Positions 17,655 to 28,382 of a stretch of DNA of 64,000 nt are shown one piece after another. The notes beneath the pieces are model-generated. The model was not told where the DNA came from and did not search any database. It saw nothing but the letters and a program-made list of their open reading frames with translations. Within the stretch, counting starts at the first letter, position 1. The number at the start of each line of letters is the position of its first letter. Position numbers and translations under genes: made by a program. Source of the stretch: Rhodocyclaceae bacterium (GTDB lineage Bacteria; Pseudomonadota; Gammaproteobacteria; Burkholderiales; Rhodocyclaceae); the NCBI GenBank assembly GCA_030824275.1, contig JAVBXY010000009.1:62001-126000 (forward strand). Direction: 5' to 3'.

Positions 17655-18501
17655 GTCCGGCGCTGTCTATCTCTCGCTGAAAATTGCCCGCCAGTTGTTC
17701 AGTAAATCCCTCGAAGCGCTGGCGCCCGAGGAGCGGGCCCGCGTCGATTCCGTGGCCGTGCGTCAGCGCGAGATCGAGGCTCTGATCCTGTCGGCACCGG
17801 AAGCGGTGTCGGTGATGCTGCCGACTTCTTCGGTGGACTCCAACCTGATGGACATCCGCGCCCGCTACGGTAGCGATGACGACTATCAGGCCGACCTGCA
17901 ACGCATAGGCCTTGACGAGGCGAGTCTGCGCGCCGCCGTCGAGCGCGACATGCGCGTCGAGGCCGTGCTGGAAAAAGTCGGCGCTCGCGCAGCGGCGGTC
18001 AGCGACACCGATGTCGAAATCTTCTGGTTCATGCACAAGGATCGCTTCCGCCGCGCCGAAACGCGGGTGTTGCGGCACATCCTCGTCACGGTCAACGACA
18101 GCCTCGAAGGCAATGAACGGCAGACGGCCCGCGACAAGATCGACGCCATTCGCACCCGCCTGCTGAAGAGCCCCGAACGTTTCGAGGAGCAGGCGCTCAA
18201 GCATTCCGAATGCCCCACCGCCATGAACGGCGGCCTGCTCGGCACGGCGCCGCGCGGCCAGCTCTATCCCGAGCTGGAGGAGGCTGCATTTGCCCTGGCA
18301 GCTGGCGAACTGTCGGCGGTGGTCGAGTCAGAACTCGGCTTCCACATCCTGCGCTGCGACACCATCAATGCCGAGCACACCCTCTCGCTGGCCGATGCCC
18401 GGCCAAAAATTCGCGAGCATCTGGAACAGCAGCGGCGCAGCATCTGCCAGAAGTCCTGGATCAATGCCCTGCGGCGCAAGGCGACTGCTGAGGCGGCGTG
18501 A
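17644..18501 (+). CDS. nifM: NifM, peptidyl-prolyl isomerase for NifH
   Basis: A 285-residue protein with an N-terminal helical chaperone part and a C-terminal parvulin-type isomerase domain. Visible are RVLRHILVTVNDS, FEEQALKHSECPTAMNGGLLGTAPRGQLYPELEEAAFALAAGELSAVVESELGFHILRCD, all parvulin hallmarks. NifM is needed for folding of the Fe protein. The start at 17644 overlaps the nifZ stop (alternative ATG at 17647). It is the last gene of the nifV operon; a strong terminator follows at 18620. A degenerate copy of the dispersed repeat codes EKVGARAAAV between the two domains. Confidence 0.93.
   Translation: MMNESGAVYLSLKIARQLFSKSLEALAPEERARVDSVAVRQREIEALILSAPEAVSVMLPTSSVDSNLMDIRARYGSDDDYQADLQRIGLDEASLRAAVERDMRVEAVLEKVGARAAAVSDTDVEIFWFMHKDRFRRAETRVLRHILVTVNDSLEGNERQTARDKIDAIRTRLLKSPERFEEQALKHSECPTAMNGGLLGTAPRGQLYPELEEAAFALAAGELSAVVESELGFHILRCDTINAEHTLSLADARPKIREHLEQQRRSICQKSWINALRRKATAEAA
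17973..17999 (+). repeat. Dispersed repeat, degenerate copy (nifM)
   Basis: Begins AAAAGTCGGCGCT and then diverges (CGCGCAGCGGCGGT). It lies near the border between the helical and parvulin domains of NifM and is read KVGA. Confidence 0.55.
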
Positions 18502-18566
18502 CTCGGACTGATCCGCAGACTGTCCGAAATGGAAGCTCACGGAACGGCGGCTGGACAGTTCCCGTG

Positions 18567-18593
18567 AAAAGTCGGCGCTGGTGATAGGGCGAC
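18567..18593 (+). repeat. Dispersed repeat copy 4 (intergenic, left side of cassette)
   Basis: Exact core AAAAGTCGGCGCTG, then GTGATAGGGCGAC, in the gap after nifM. With the copy at 19528 it shares the extra upstream bases CCGTG in direct orientation, and the two bracket the gene at 18692-19423. Confidence 0.85.
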
Positions 18594-18619
18594 AACATTG
18601 CTTCAGATCGTGAAATGAC

Positions 18620-18648
18620 AAATGGCGCGAGGGAATCGCGCCATTTTT
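18620..18648 (+). terminator. Terminator after nifM
   Basis: A perfect 11-bp stem AAATGGCGCGA (18620-18630) with TCGCGCCATTT (18636-18646), a 5-base loop, and a run of T. It would end the nifV-nifM transcript and, read the other way, could also serve the minus-strand gene downstream. Confidence 0.85.
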
Positions 18649-18691
18649 ACAATCGCGGGGAAACCTCAGGGGCCGTCCCTACTGTGCGTGG

Positions 18692-19423
18692 TTACTTAAA
18701 ATCAATGTGGGAGCAACGCAACTCTATTACGTTTCCTTGGCAGTCTTTGTTTCCGCCACTGCCGCAGAAGCCGGTGGCCACCTTGCCTGGTGGACACGTC
18801 ACCGTCCCGCCCCAGTTGGCGGTGGACGACCATGTCGAGTTTTTGGTGGTCGTGTTCATTCCCTGCCAACCACCGCTCCCGAACCCAGGCATAGCCACCG
18901 CGATCCGGCTGCATTGAATAGCGGCTGTCTTACCCGAGCAGTCTGGGTTTGCGCCTGATCCGCAAATGCTTGTGATCACCTTTCCATCAGGGCAGGAAAT
19001 GCGTTGCCCCCAGTTGGACGAAGAGACCCATTCAACATCAAGGCTGGCCGTTGCAGGACCCCCGCCCATCCCCACCAGAGCGTTGCAGCGGACCGTGACA
19101 ACCTTTGAATTGCAGTCCTTGTTTGCACCGCTACCGCATGCCGCGGTGACGGCACTTCGTCCGCTAGCTACCAGTTGTGACGATGCAATATTGGATGGAC
19201 ATTCGGCACTGTTGCCCCAGTTTTCAGCGTGCGCAGTCGCCGACATCGAAGAGATTGACAATCGCGAGTCAGCCCAAGCCGATCCTTGGACCATGAAGAC
19301 GGACAGGAAAACAGCGAGAAAGCCTGTCGTAAACCTCCGAGGGCATTCGTTTGGGATTGACATCGGAATGCCCCGTGGCAGTTCTTCTTGCGGAATGTCG
19401 TTCTTGGTTGCGTCAAGATTCAT
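18692..19423 (-). CDS. Secreted protein with three Cys-rich CGSG repeats
   Basis: Family not recognised. The 243-residue product has an N-terminal extension and a Sec-type hydrophobic stretch (GFLAVFLSVFMVQGSAWA, cleavage probable after AWA), so the mature part is periplasmic or secreted. It then has three related units of about 60 residues with the pattern NWG ... CP ... K-V-T-x-CGSGxNxDC ... C. The six or so cysteines per pair probably form disulfides. The start at 19423 follows AAAGGGG; a later Met (MSIPNECPRR) is an alternative. GC content looks lower than that of the nif genes, and the gene stands alone between direct copies of the dispersed repeat, which suggests acquisition. Confidence 0.75.
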   Translation of the reverse strand: MNLDATKNDIPQEELPRGIPMSIPNECPRRFTTGFLAVFLSVFMVQGSAWADSRLSISSMSATAHAENWGNSAECPSNIASSQLVASGRSAVTAACGSGANKDCNSKVVTVRCNALVGMGGGPATASLDVEWVSSSNWGQRISCPDGKVITSICGSGANPDCSGKTAAIQCSRIAVAMPGFGSGGWQGMNTTTKNSTWSSTANWGGTVTCPPGKVATGFCGSGGNKDCQGNVIELRCSHIDFK

Positions 19424-19527
19424 GCTTACCCCTTTCACCGGAAATCGGTGTTCCACTTCGCATACTACTCCAGCTTTCCGGGCCGTCAGGAGGCAGCCCG
19501 ATCATCCGATAAGGCATGCCGTCCGTG

Positions 19528-19554
19528 AAAAGTCGGCGCTGGCGAGACGGCGAG
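19528..19554 (+). repeat. Dispersed repeat copy 5 (intergenic, right side of cassette)
   Basis: Exact core AAAAGTCGGCGCTG, then GCGAGACGGCGAG, upstream of the Cys-repeat gene and downstream of rnfH. The preceding CCGTG is shared with the copy at 18567. Confidence 0.85.
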
Positions 19555-19597
19555 CGACCCGAAGAAGCGGTGCCCCGCGCAAACGTCTATTCCTTGC

Positions 19598-19879
19598 CTA
19601 TTCGTCCTCGTCGCCACCCTCGCCATCACGACGCGGCACGGTCTGCGGATCGCAGGTGATGGCGCGGTAGATTTCCACTCGGTCGCCGGGCTTCAGCGCC
19701 GCATCGAGCTTGACCAGCTTGCCGAAAACGCCGACCTTCTGCGCCTCCAGATCGATGGTGGGGAAAGTCTTGAGAATGCCGGATTTCTGGATGGCCTCGC
19801 GCACCGTGGCTTCATCAGGCACTTCGATGTTCAGCCAGATCTGCTGGCCGGCTTCCGAGTAGGCGACTCCTATCTGCAT
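19598..19879 (-). CDS. rnfH: RnfH family protein
   Basis: A 93-residue beta-grasp (ubiquitin-like) protein of the RnfH/UPF0125 family: VAYSEAGQQIWLNIEVPDEATVREAIQKSGIL and the VGVFGKLVKLDAALKPGDRVEIYRAI end are characteristic. It has an acidic tail. It ends the rnf operon, 9 bases after rnfE, as in several nif-linked rnf clusters. Its role in the Rnf complex is not settled. Confidence 0.93.
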   Translation of the reverse strand: MQIGVAYSEAGQQIWLNIEVPDEATVREAIQKSGILKTFPTIDLEAQKVGVFGKLVKLDAALKPGDRVEIYRAITCDPQTVPRRDGEGGDEDE

Positions 19880-19888
19880 GCTGCGCTC

Positions 19889-20569
19889 CTAGGCGGCCGT
19901 TGGAAAAGTCGGCGCTGGCGAGACGGCGACCGGCGCCGCCTTTTGCCGCAGTTCCCAGGCCCGCTTGGCTGCCAGCAGGAAGCCGAGGACGAGGAAGCCG
20001 CCGGGAGGCAGGATCATCAGCAGCATGCCGCCGTAGTCGGGCACCACGGTGATTTCGAGAAAGGCGAAGGATTTGCCGAGCAGCAGACTGGCCTGGGCGA
20101 ACAGAGTGCCACCACCCAGCAATTCGCGGATCAGGCCGATCAGGGTCAGGGCGAAGGTAAAGCCCAGGCCCATGGCCAGGCCGTCCAAGGCCGAGGCCAG
20201 CACTCCGTTCTTCGAAGCATAGGCTTCGGCCCGGCCGAGGATGGCGCAGTTCACCACGATCAGCGCGATAAACAGGCCGAGCACCTTGTAGAGGTCATGC
20301 ATCCAGGCGTTGAGCGCCATATCCACCAGGGTGACCAGACTGGCAATCAGCACCACGAAAATCGGAATCCGCACCTGCGGGCTGACCAGATGGCGGATGC
20401 TCGCCACCAGTGTGTTGGCAGCAATCAACACCGCCGTGGTCGCCAGACCCATGCCGAGGCCATTGGTGCCGCTGGTGGTGACTGCCATCGCCGGGCACAG
20501 GGCCAGCATCTGGGTGAGAACGACGTTCTGCTCCCAGAGGCCGTCACGGAAAGTTTGGCGGACATTCAT
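19889..20569 (-). CDS. rnfE: Rnf electron-transport complex subunit RnfE
   Basis: A 226-residue integral membrane subunit with six hydrophobic segments and the family marks [27 protein letters not shown] and [13 protein letters not shown]. RnfE and RnfA are related and form the membrane core that binds a 2Fe-2S cluster through Cys in LCP and NCA motifs. Start at 20569 fits the family; longer frames upstream run into rnfG. The C-terminal tail ([13 protein letters not shown]) is made by a full copy of the dispersed repeat, and looks like an add-on after the last membrane helix. Confidence 0.95.
   Translation of the reverse strand: MNVRQTFRDGLWEQNVVLTQMLALCPAMAVTTSGTNGLGMGLATTAVLIAANTLVASIRHLVSPQVRIPIFVVLIASLVTLVDMALNAWMHDLYKVLGLFIALIVVNCAILGRAEAYASKNGVLASALDGLAMGLGFTFALTLIGLIRELLGGGTLFAQASLLLGKSFAFLEITVVPDYGGMLLMILPPGGFLVLGFLLAAKRAWELRQKAAPVAVSPAPTFPTAA
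19904..19930 (+). repeat. Dispersed repeat copy 6 (3' end of rnfE)
   Basis: Exact core AAAAGTCGGCGCTG, then GCGAGACGGCGAC. It is opposite in sense to rnfE and supplies the VAVSPAPTF coding near the stop codon. Confidence 0.85.
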
Positions 20570-21192
20570 GAGGCGCTCCCGTCGAGGATTTTTGCGCGAT
20601 TCGCGCTGAAAAATTCCAGTCCGCCCTTGACCGCCTTGACCACCGCGCGGGGCGTGATGGTGGCACCGGCGAACTGGTCGAAGACGCCGCCGTCCTTCTT
20701 CACCGCCCACTTGGCCGGCGGCAGATTGTCGAAGGACTTGCCGTTGAAATCGAGTATCCATTTCGCCTTGGCGATTTCAATCTTGTCGCCCAGGCCCGGT
20801 GTTTCGGAATGCTTGACGACGCGGGCGCCAAGCAGGGTGCCCTGGGCGTCGACGCCGACCAGGACAATGATCTCGCCGGCATAGCCGCGCGCCGAGGTGC
20901 GGAACACGGCGCCATTGACGACGCCGGCCTTGCGGGCGCGGTAGATCAGCTTCTTGCTGCCGTCGGCCTCGCTCAGTTCCACCGTGTCCTTGAGCAGATC
21001 ATTGTCGGCGAAACCATCAGGCAGCACCTGGGACAGCGAGGCCTGCATGTCGGCGGCCTCGGCCTTGGCAATGGGCTCGCGGGTGCGGTCGTTGGCGATC
21101 ACCAGGGCGGCGCTGGCGACCATGGCCATGACGCCCAGCGATACGCCCTGCCAGGAAAGCCGCTCGCGAGCCGCGGTCAGATCCATGCTCAT
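20566..21192 (-). CDS. rnfG: Rnf complex subunit RnfG (FMN-binding)
   Basis: A 208-residue protein with one N-terminal TM helix ([19 protein letters not shown]) and a periplasmic FMN-binding domain. The covalent flavin site reads FAGATITP, so the threonine acceptor is kept in the S/A-GATxT motif. The segments [12 protein letters not shown] and [10 protein letters not shown] are diagnostic. It overlaps rnfE by 4 bases and rnfD by 4 bases, consistent with tight coupling. Confidence 0.95.
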   Translation of the reverse strand: MSMDLTAARERLSWQGVSLGVMAMVASAALVIANDRTREPIAKAEAADMQASLSQVLPDGFADNDLLKDTVELSEADGSKKLIYRARKAGVVNGAVFRTSARGYAGEIIVLVGVDAQGTLLGARVVKHSETPGLGDKIEIAKAKWILDFNGKSFDNLPPAKWAVKKDGGVFDQFAGATITPRAVVKAVKGGLEFFSANRAKILDGSAS

Positions 21193-22274
21193 GGCGTTGG
21201 CTCCAGGGCATTGCCGCGCCGGTCGCGGCCGTAGATGCGCGGCTTGATGTAGCGGTCGATCACCGGCGTCAGAGCGTTCATCAGCATCACTGCGAAGGCC
21301 ACGCCTTCCGGGTAGCCGCCCCAGGTGCGGATGACCCAGGTGAGAAACCCGCAGCCGGCACCGAAGACCAGTTGTCCGATGCGGGTGTTGGGCGAGGTGA
21401 CGTAGTCGGTGGCGATGAAGAAGGCGCCTAGCATGGCGGCACCAGAGAGCAGGTGAGTTCCGGCGTCGAGATAGCGAGTCGGATCGACACTGTGGGCAAG
21501 CATGGCCGGCAGGGCGATGCCGGCCAGCATGGCGAGCGGGATGTGCCAGCTGATGACGCGCAGGGAAATCAGGCTTATGCCACCGGCGGCGATCAGCAGG
21601 CTGGCCGTCTCACCCAGGCTGCCGGCGCGGCTGCCGGACCAGCTCAGCATGGGCGCGTGCTGGGCAGCGAATGCATGCAGCAAATCGATGTTGCGCGACA
21701 ACTCGGTCTTGGCGTAACCCAGCAGCGAGGCACTGGCCATGCTGTCGAAGCCAGCGGGCAATGCGCCGAAGGTGATGCGCAGACCTTCGATGAAACCTGG
21801 GGCATTGACGGCGGTGAGCGGTAGCGGCGAGACCCAGAGCGTCATCGGCACGGGGAAGGAGATCAGCAGCGCGACGCGGGCCACCATGGCCGGGTTGAAC
21901 AAATTTTGACCAAGGCCGCCGAAGACGCCTTTGGCAATGACCGTGGCAAAGAGGCCGCCGAAGACGCCGATCCACCAGGGCGCCCAGGGCGGCAGCGAGA
22001 GGGCCAGCAGCCAGCCGGTGAGCAGGGCCGAGCCGTCGAGCAGCACGGGCACGGCGCGTCGGCCGGCGAGACGCAGGCAGAGCGCCTCGCCAAACAGCGA
22101 GGCGGCGATGGTGATCCACCACAGATGGATGGCCGGCCAGCCATAGAGCCAGAAGCCGTAGAGCGTGGCCGGGGCGAGGGCGGCGACTACCAGCAGCATG
22201 ACGCGGGAGACGCTGCTGGCGGTGACGGTGTGGGGGGCGGCGACCGGCGTCGCGGCCAGAACCTCGGTGCTCAT
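21189..22274 (-). CDS. rnfD: Rnf complex subunit RnfD
   Basis: A 361-residue multi-span membrane subunit of the NqrB/RnfD family with about ten hydrophobic segments. Visible marks are GVFGGLFATVIAKGVFGGLGQNLFNPAMVARVALLISFP, the S-rich loop SGSRAGSLGETAS near the covalent FMN site, and FFIATDYVTSPNTRIGQLVFGAGCGFLTWVIRTWGGYPEGVAFAVMLMN. RnfD carries flavin and forms part of the ion path. It is bounded by 4-base overlaps with rnfC and rnfG. Confidence 0.95.
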   Translation of the reverse strand: MSTEVLAATPVAAPHTVTASSVSRVMLLVVAALAPATLYGFWLYGWPAIHLWWITIAASLFGEALCLRLAGRRAVPVLLDGSALLTGWLLALSLPPWAPWWIGVFGGLFATVIAKGVFGGLGQNLFNPAMVARVALLISFPVPMTLWVSPLPLTAVNAPGFIEGLRITFGALPAGFDSMASASLLGYAKTELSRNIDLLHAFAAQHAPMLSWSGSRAGSLGETASLLIAAGGISLISLRVISWHIPLAMLAGIALPAMLAHSVDPTRYLDAGTHLLSGAAMLGAFFIATDYVTSPNTRIGQLVFGAGCGFLTWVIRTWGGYPEGVAFAVMLMNALTPVIDRYIKPRIYGRDRRGNALEPTP

Positions 22275-23830
22275 GCGCTGACTCCTTCGCCGCTGGCCGG
22301 GGCACTTGCCGCCGGGTTGGCTAACGGGGTTGCCGCCGGGGTTGCCAACTTCGCGGCCGCATCGGCAGCGGCCTTGGCCTTGGCGGCATCGCGCTCGGCT
22401 TTGCGCTTGGCGTTGGCGGCGGCTTTTTCTTTTGCTTCCCGTTCGAGGCGGGCGGTGCGTTGCTCGACCAGGCGTTTGGTGGCTTCGTTGCGCAGCTTGG
22501 CCCGCTCACGGGACTGGAGTTCGCCCTTGGCGTAACTGAAGTACTGCACCAGCGGGATGTGCGAGGGGCAGACGTAGGCGCAGCAGCCGCAGGCGATGCA
22601 GTCGGAAAGCTCGAAGCGGGTAGCGCCATCGAGATCGCCAGCGCGGATGTGGTTGGCCATCTCCAGGGGCAGCAGGCCCATGGGGCAGGCGCTGGTGCAG
22701 GAACCACAGCGGATGCAGGGACCGGCTTCCGGCACATGGGCTTCCTGCGCGTCGAAGGCGAGGATGCCCGAGCAACCCTTGACGATGGGAACGCGGCCGT
22801 GGGGCAGGATGGTGCCCATCATGGGGCCACCGAGAATCAGGCGAGAGGGCTCAGCATTCGTGCCAGTGAATTTCAACAAGTCGGACACCAGCGTGCCGAT
22901 GGGCGCGAAGAGATTGCCCGGCGTGGCGACGGCGCCGCCATTCACCGTGACGATGCGCTCCACCAGCGGCTCGCCCCGGCGCAGGGCGCGATGCACGGCG
23001 GCGCAGGTGGAGACGTTGTGCACCAGCACACCGACTTCGGCGGCGCGGGCGTCGGCGGGGACTTCCTTGCCGGTCAGGGTCTGGATCAACTGCTTGTCCG
23101 AACCCATCGGGTAGCGCGCCGGCACCGGGCAGATCTTCACGTCGCCAAAGGGCGCGGCGGCCTTGCGCATCGCCGCGATGGCTTCCGGCTTGTTGTCCTC
23201 GATGCCGACCAGTGCGTTCTTCGCGCCGATGGCGTGCATGATGATGCGAATGCCATCGACAACCTCGTCGGCGCGCTCGCGCATGATGCGGTCGTCGCTG
23301 GAGAGATAGGGCTCGCATTCGCCGCCATTGACGATCAGCGTCGATACCTTGAGGCGCTTGCCGAGATTGAACTTCACCGCAGCGGGGAAGGTCGCGCCAC
23401 CGAGACCGACGACGCCGGCGGCAGCGGTGAGGCGGGCGATTTCTTCCGGCGCGAGGGCGAAGGGATCGGCCACCGGGTCGCGGGTGATCCATTCCTCCCT
23501 GCCGTCGCTGTCGATGGTGATGGCGACTTGCGCCAGACCCGAAGGATGCGGCGCGGTGATTTCGCCGATGGCACTGACGATGCCCGAGGTGGGCGCATGC
23601 ACCGGCGCCGAGATGTTGCCCTGGGGTTCGGCCAGCAACTGGCCCTTGAGCACCTTCTGTCCGACCAGCACGATGGGCCGCGCGGGGCCGCCGACGTGCT
23701 GTTGCAGGGGCACGAAGAGTCGCGCCGGCAGGGGCAGCACGCGCAGCGCCGCATCGGCGGCCGGCCGCTTGTGGTCGTCGGGATGCACGCCCCAGCGCGG
23801 TTGTTTGAAGAAGCGTTCCATGAAACCCAT
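22271..23830 (-). CDS. rnfC: Rnf complex subunit RnfC
   Basis: A 519-residue peripheral subunit that holds the NADH/FMN domain and two 4Fe-4S clusters. Marks are the N-terminal GGVHP-like RWGVHPDDHK, the VGLGGATFPAAVKFNLG flavin-binding stretch, VNGGECEPYLSSDDRIMRE, and the cluster motifs CIRCGSCTSACP and CIACGCCAYVCP. The C-terminal 90 residues are an Ala/Lys/Glu-rich coiled-coil tail followed by an Ala/Pro segment, a common variable extension in this subunit. Confidence 0.95.
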   Translation of the reverse strand: MGFMERFFKQPRWGVHPDDHKRPAADAALRVLPLPARLFVPLQQHVGGPARPIVLVGQKVLKGQLLAEPQGNISAPVHAPTSGIVSAIGEITAPHPSGLAQVAITIDSDGREEWITRDPVADPFALAPEEIARLTAAAGVVGLGGATFPAAVKFNLGKRLKVSTLIVNGGECEPYLSSDDRIMRERADEVVDGIRIIMHAIGAKNALVGIEDNKPEAIAAMRKAAAPFGDVKICPVPARYPMGSDKQLIQTLTGKEVPADARAAEVGVLVHNVSTCAAVHRALRRGEPLVERIVTVNGGAVATPGNLFAPIGTLVSDLLKFTGTNAEPSRLILGGPMMGTILPHGRVPIVKGCSGILAFDAQEAHVPEAGPCIRCGSCTSACPMGLLPLEMANHIRAGDLDGATRFELSDCIACGCCAYVCPSHIPLVQYFSYAKGELQSRERAKLRNEATKRLVEQRTARLEREAKEKAAANAKRKAERDAAKAKAAADAAAKLATPAATPLANPAASAPASGEGVSA

Positions 23831-23840
23831 GACTGTTTCC

Positions 23841-24392
23841 TCAGGCGGCCAGAGCCGGCGTGGCGGTCGATACCGCGGGCTTCGGCCAGACCCAGTGTTG
23901 CAGCGTCACCGGCACCGGCTGCATGGTCATCGCCTCGGTGGGGCAGCGATCCACACAGGAGCCGCAGCCGGTGCAGGCTTCGCGGATGACGTTGTGGATC
24001 TGCTTGGCGGCGCCGAGAATGGCGTCGGTGGGGCAGACCTTGATGCAGCGACAGCAGCCGATGCAGATTTCCTCGGCGACGATGGCGATCTTCGGGCCTT
24101 CGTCGGCGACGGCGGAGAGATCGACGCTGACACCGAGCTTGGCCGCCAGCGCCTCGGCCAGGGCCTTGCCACCGGGCGGGCAGACGGTGACTGGTGCCGC
24201 ACCGTTGGCGATGGCTGTTGCCGCGCCGGGGCAGCCGGGGAAGCCGCATTGGCCGCAGTTGGAGCCGGGCATCAGGGCTTCGATCTCGGCGGCCAGCGGG
24301 TCGCCTTCGACGTGGAATTTCTTCGCCGCGAAACCCAGGCCGAAGCCGAGGACGGTGCCGAGGAGCGTGAGACTGAGAATGGCCATCAACAT
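23841..24392 (-). CDS. rnfB: Rnf complex subunit RnfB (ferredoxin-like)
   Basis: A 183-residue protein with one N-terminal TM helix (AILSLTLLGTVLGFGLGFAAKKF), an Fe-S domain of the Fe4S family (SNCGQCGFPGCPGAA), and two ferredoxin motifs CIGCCRCIKVCPTD and CTGCGSCVDRCPTEA. RnfB passes electrons between the membrane core and soluble ferredoxin. It lies 10 bases before rnfC and 19 bases after rnfA. Confidence 0.95.
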   Translation of the reverse strand: MLMAILSLTLLGTVLGFGLGFAAKKFHVEGDPLAAEIEALMPGSNCGQCGFPGCPGAATAIANGAAPVTVCPPGGKALAEALAAKLGVSVDLSAVADEGPKIAIVAEEICIGCCRCIKVCPTDAILGAAKQIHNVIREACTGCGSCVDRCPTEAMTMQPVPVTLQHWVWPKPAVSTATPALAA

Positions 24393-24411
24393 GATCGTCG
24401 CGTCCTTGTCC

Positions 24412-24993
24412 TTACTGGAAGTTCATGCCCGAGAAACCCATGAAGGCCAGCGACAGCAGGCTGGCCAGGATGAAGCTCACCGGTGCGCCGCTGAAGGCGG
24501 CCGGCAATTGCGCCAGGGCCAGGCGTTCGCGCAGGCCGGCGAACATCAGCATCACCAGGGTGAAACCCAGCGACGAGCCGAAGGCATACACGAGGCTCTT
24601 GGCGAAGCCTGAGCCTTCCTGCACATTGAGCAGGGCGATGCCGAGCACGGCGCAATTGGTGGTGATAAGCGGCAGGTAGATGCCCAATGCCTGGTAGAGG
24701 GCCGGCGCAGATTTCTTCACCACCATCTCGACGAACTGCACGGTGGCGGCAATGACCAGGATGAACGTCAGGATGCGCAGATAGGACAGGCCCAGCGGCG
24801 CCAGCAACCAGTGTTCGAGCAGCCAGGTGGCGGCGCAGGCGAGGGTGATGACGAAGGTGGTGGCCAGGCCCATGCCGAGCGCGCTGTCCATGTTCTTCGA
24901 CACGCCCATGAAAGGACAGAGGCCGAGAAATTTCACCAGCACCACGTTGTTCACGAGGGCAGTGGAAAGCAGCAGCAATAGATAGGCGGTCAT
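24412..24993 (-). CDS. rnfA: Rnf complex subunit RnfA
   Basis: A 193-residue six-span membrane subunit. The start [48 protein letters not shown] and [13 protein letters not shown] are diagnostic. The ATG at 24991-24993 was chosen because family members begin exactly there; the longer open frame upstream translates promoter and repeat DNA. This is the first gene of rnfABCDGE-rnfH. Its leader carries a sigma54 promoter and a distal NifA site, so the operon is probably induced with nitrogen fixation to supply low-potential electrons. Confidence 0.96.
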   Translation of the reverse strand: MTAYLLLLLSTALVNNVVLVKFLGLCPFMGVSKNMDSALGMGLATTFVITLACAATWLLEHWLLAPLGLSYLRILTFILVIAATVQFVEMVVKKSAPALYQALGIYLPLITTNCAVLGIALLNVQEGSGFAKSLVYAFGSSLGFTLVMLMFAGLRERLALAQLPAAFSGAPVSFILASLLSLAFMGFSGMNFQ

Positions 24994-25021
24994 GGCGGGG
25001 CGAACTCCTTGCCCTTGCGTC

Positions 25022-25037
25022 TGCATGTTTTGTGCCA
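25022..25037 (-). promoter_or_regulatory. Sigma54 promoter for rnf operon
   Basis: On the minus strand TGGCAC-AAAAC-ATGCA gives an exact -24 box and a GC at the right -12 spacing, 29 bases before the rnfA start. Confidence 0.7.
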
Positions 25038-25114
25038 TCGATGTTGCGATGCACACCGAAACCGTGCATGGCATTCCAAGTCCGCACCGGCATGGGGTTT
25101 TTTCCAGTGCGCGG

Positions 25115-25141
25115 ATCGCCGTGTCGCCAGCGCCGACTTTT
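25115..25141 (-). repeat. Dispersed repeat copy 7 (rnfA-nifL intergenic)
   Basis: Minus strand: exact core AAAAGTCGGCGCTG, then GCGACACGGCGAT. It lies between the rnf sigma54 promoter and its NifA enhancer site. Confidence 0.85.
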
Positions 25142-25159
25142 CTTGTCGACTTGCTGACT

Positions 25160-25175
25160 TGTCGCAAGTCCTACA
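25160..25175. promoter_or_regulatory. NifA upstream activator sequence (rnf, possibly nifL)
   Basis: TGT (25160-25162), ten bases, ACA (25173-25175). It lies about 123 bases upstream of the rnf -24 box, the classic enhancer distance, with the dispersed repeat between them. No convincing sigma54 promoter toward nifL is seen. Confidence 0.7.
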
Positions 25176-25270
25176 AAACGCAGGGAAGATCACAGGGCCG
25201 GCCACCGTGGCGCGGTTGCGGCATGGAATCTGCTACCAAGGTAATAACGACAGTGCACACAGGATGCCCA

Positions 25271-26804
25271 ATGAGCTCCGCCTCCAAGACGATTGCCCCC
25301 CAGGCCGCCATCCTGCCGCTGGTTTTCCAGCAGGCGGTGGACCAGGCCGACGTGGCGATTTCGATCACCGATACCCGCGCCAACATCCTCTACGTGAACC
25401 CGGCCTTCTGCCGCGTCACCGGCTACGACACGAGCGAAGTGGTCGGCCACAACGAATCCATCCTCTCCAACAAGACCACGCCGCCGGAGGTGTACAAGTC
25501 GCTCTGGCAGAAGCTCGCCCGTGGTGAATCCTGGAGTGGCACCCTGGTCAACAAGCGCAAGGACGGCAGCAAGTATCTGGCCGACCTGACCATCACGCCG
25601 GTGACCGACGCCGGCGGCGAAGTCGTGAATTACCTTGGCATGCACCGCGACATCACCGAGATGCATCGCCTCGAATGCCAGGTGAAGAACCAGAAGGCGC
25701 TGATTGAATCGGTCGTCGATGCAGCGCCCATGGTCATCGCCCTGCTTGATGCCGACGACAAGGTGGTGCTCGACAACAGCGCCTACAAGACCCTGATGGC
25801 GGACCTGGGCATGATCGAGCCGGCATCGCTGCTGCTGGCTTCGATCCGTTCCGAACTGGCCCACGAGGAAACGGCTGCGCGCAACGACGGCTATCTCTTC
25901 CTCGACCGCGAGGTGCGCGTCGAGCGGCCCGGCGTGAACGCGCCGCGCTGGTTCTCCTGCTCCGGCGTGCGCGTGCACGAGGACGACGACCGCGCCGACG
26001 CCTTCTTCGCCAATGAGGGCCGCAGCTACCTGCTGCTGGTGGCGAAGGACATCACCACCGTGCGTGCCCAACAGGAAAAAGCCCGCATGGCCGCGTTGCA
26101 AGCCGTGATGGCCGACGAGAGCCGCGTCAACGTGCTGCGCGAAAGTCTTTCCGCCGCTGTCTTCCAGCTCGAAGGGCCGCTCAACATGATTTCCTCGGCG
26201 GTGGGCATGCTCACCCGCCGCGAGGGCACGACCAGCCCCAAGGCCGTGGCTCTGGGCGAGGCCGTGCGCATGGGCGAGGAGGCGCTGACCGGACTGCGCA
26301 CCATGATTCCGGCGCAGAGCGTCGAAGCGGAGAGTGTGGTCAATGCCAACGAACTCCTGCGCGATGTCCTCGATGTGTCCACCGGTCGTCTGCTCGGTGC
26401 CGGCATTCGCGTCACCTGGAAGCCGCAGGCCGTATTGCCCGCCCTGCGCGGCTACCCGAACAAGCTGCGTTCCCTGTTCAAGGCCCTGATCGACAATGCC
26501 ATCGAGGCCATGAGCGTGCGCGGTTGGCGCGAGCGTGAGCTGACGGTGACCAGCCATGCCCTGCTCGGCAGCGTCGAGGTGATCATCGAGGACAGCGGCC
26601 CCGGTATTCCGCCCGAGCTTCAGCTCAAGGTCTTCGAGCCCTTCTTCACCACCCGTCGCCAGGGCGGCGATGGCGGGCGCCATCTCGGCACCGGCCTTTC
26701 CGCCGCCCAACAGGTGGCCATGGACCACGGCGGCAGCATAGAGATCGATGCCGCTCATACGCATGGTTGCCGGGTGCGCATCGTCCTTCCGGTGCAGCGC
26801 GATC

Positions 26805-26812
<8 letters not shown>
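25271..26812 (+). CDS. nifL: NifL, redox/nitrogen-sensing anti-activator of NifA
   Basis: A 513-residue protein. The first PAS domain (about residues 15-140; [40 protein letters not shown]) is the FAD-binding redox sensor type. A second PAS-like region follows, then a kinase-like part with [19 protein letters not shown], an ATP-binding lid with DNAIEAM and EDSGPGIPP, and [10 protein letters not shown]. The usual phosphoacceptor His is not present at the H-box (AVFQLEGPL), in line with NifL acting by binding NifA, not by phosphotransfer. The start at 25271 is preceded by CAGGA; ATG 25223 is an alternative. nifA overlaps by 8 bases. Confidence 0.93.

Positions 26813-28378
<1,566 letters not shown>

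Positions 28379-28382
<4 letters not shown>

Noticed and set aside
18562..19554. Integron-type attC cassette
   Set aside because: The flanking repeats lack the attC core site pair and long imperfect palindrome, and no integrase is seen.
25200..25230. Sigma54 promoter toward nifL (TGGCGCGGTTGC)
   Set aside because: The spacing between GG and the TTGC box is too short for a -24/-12 promoter.
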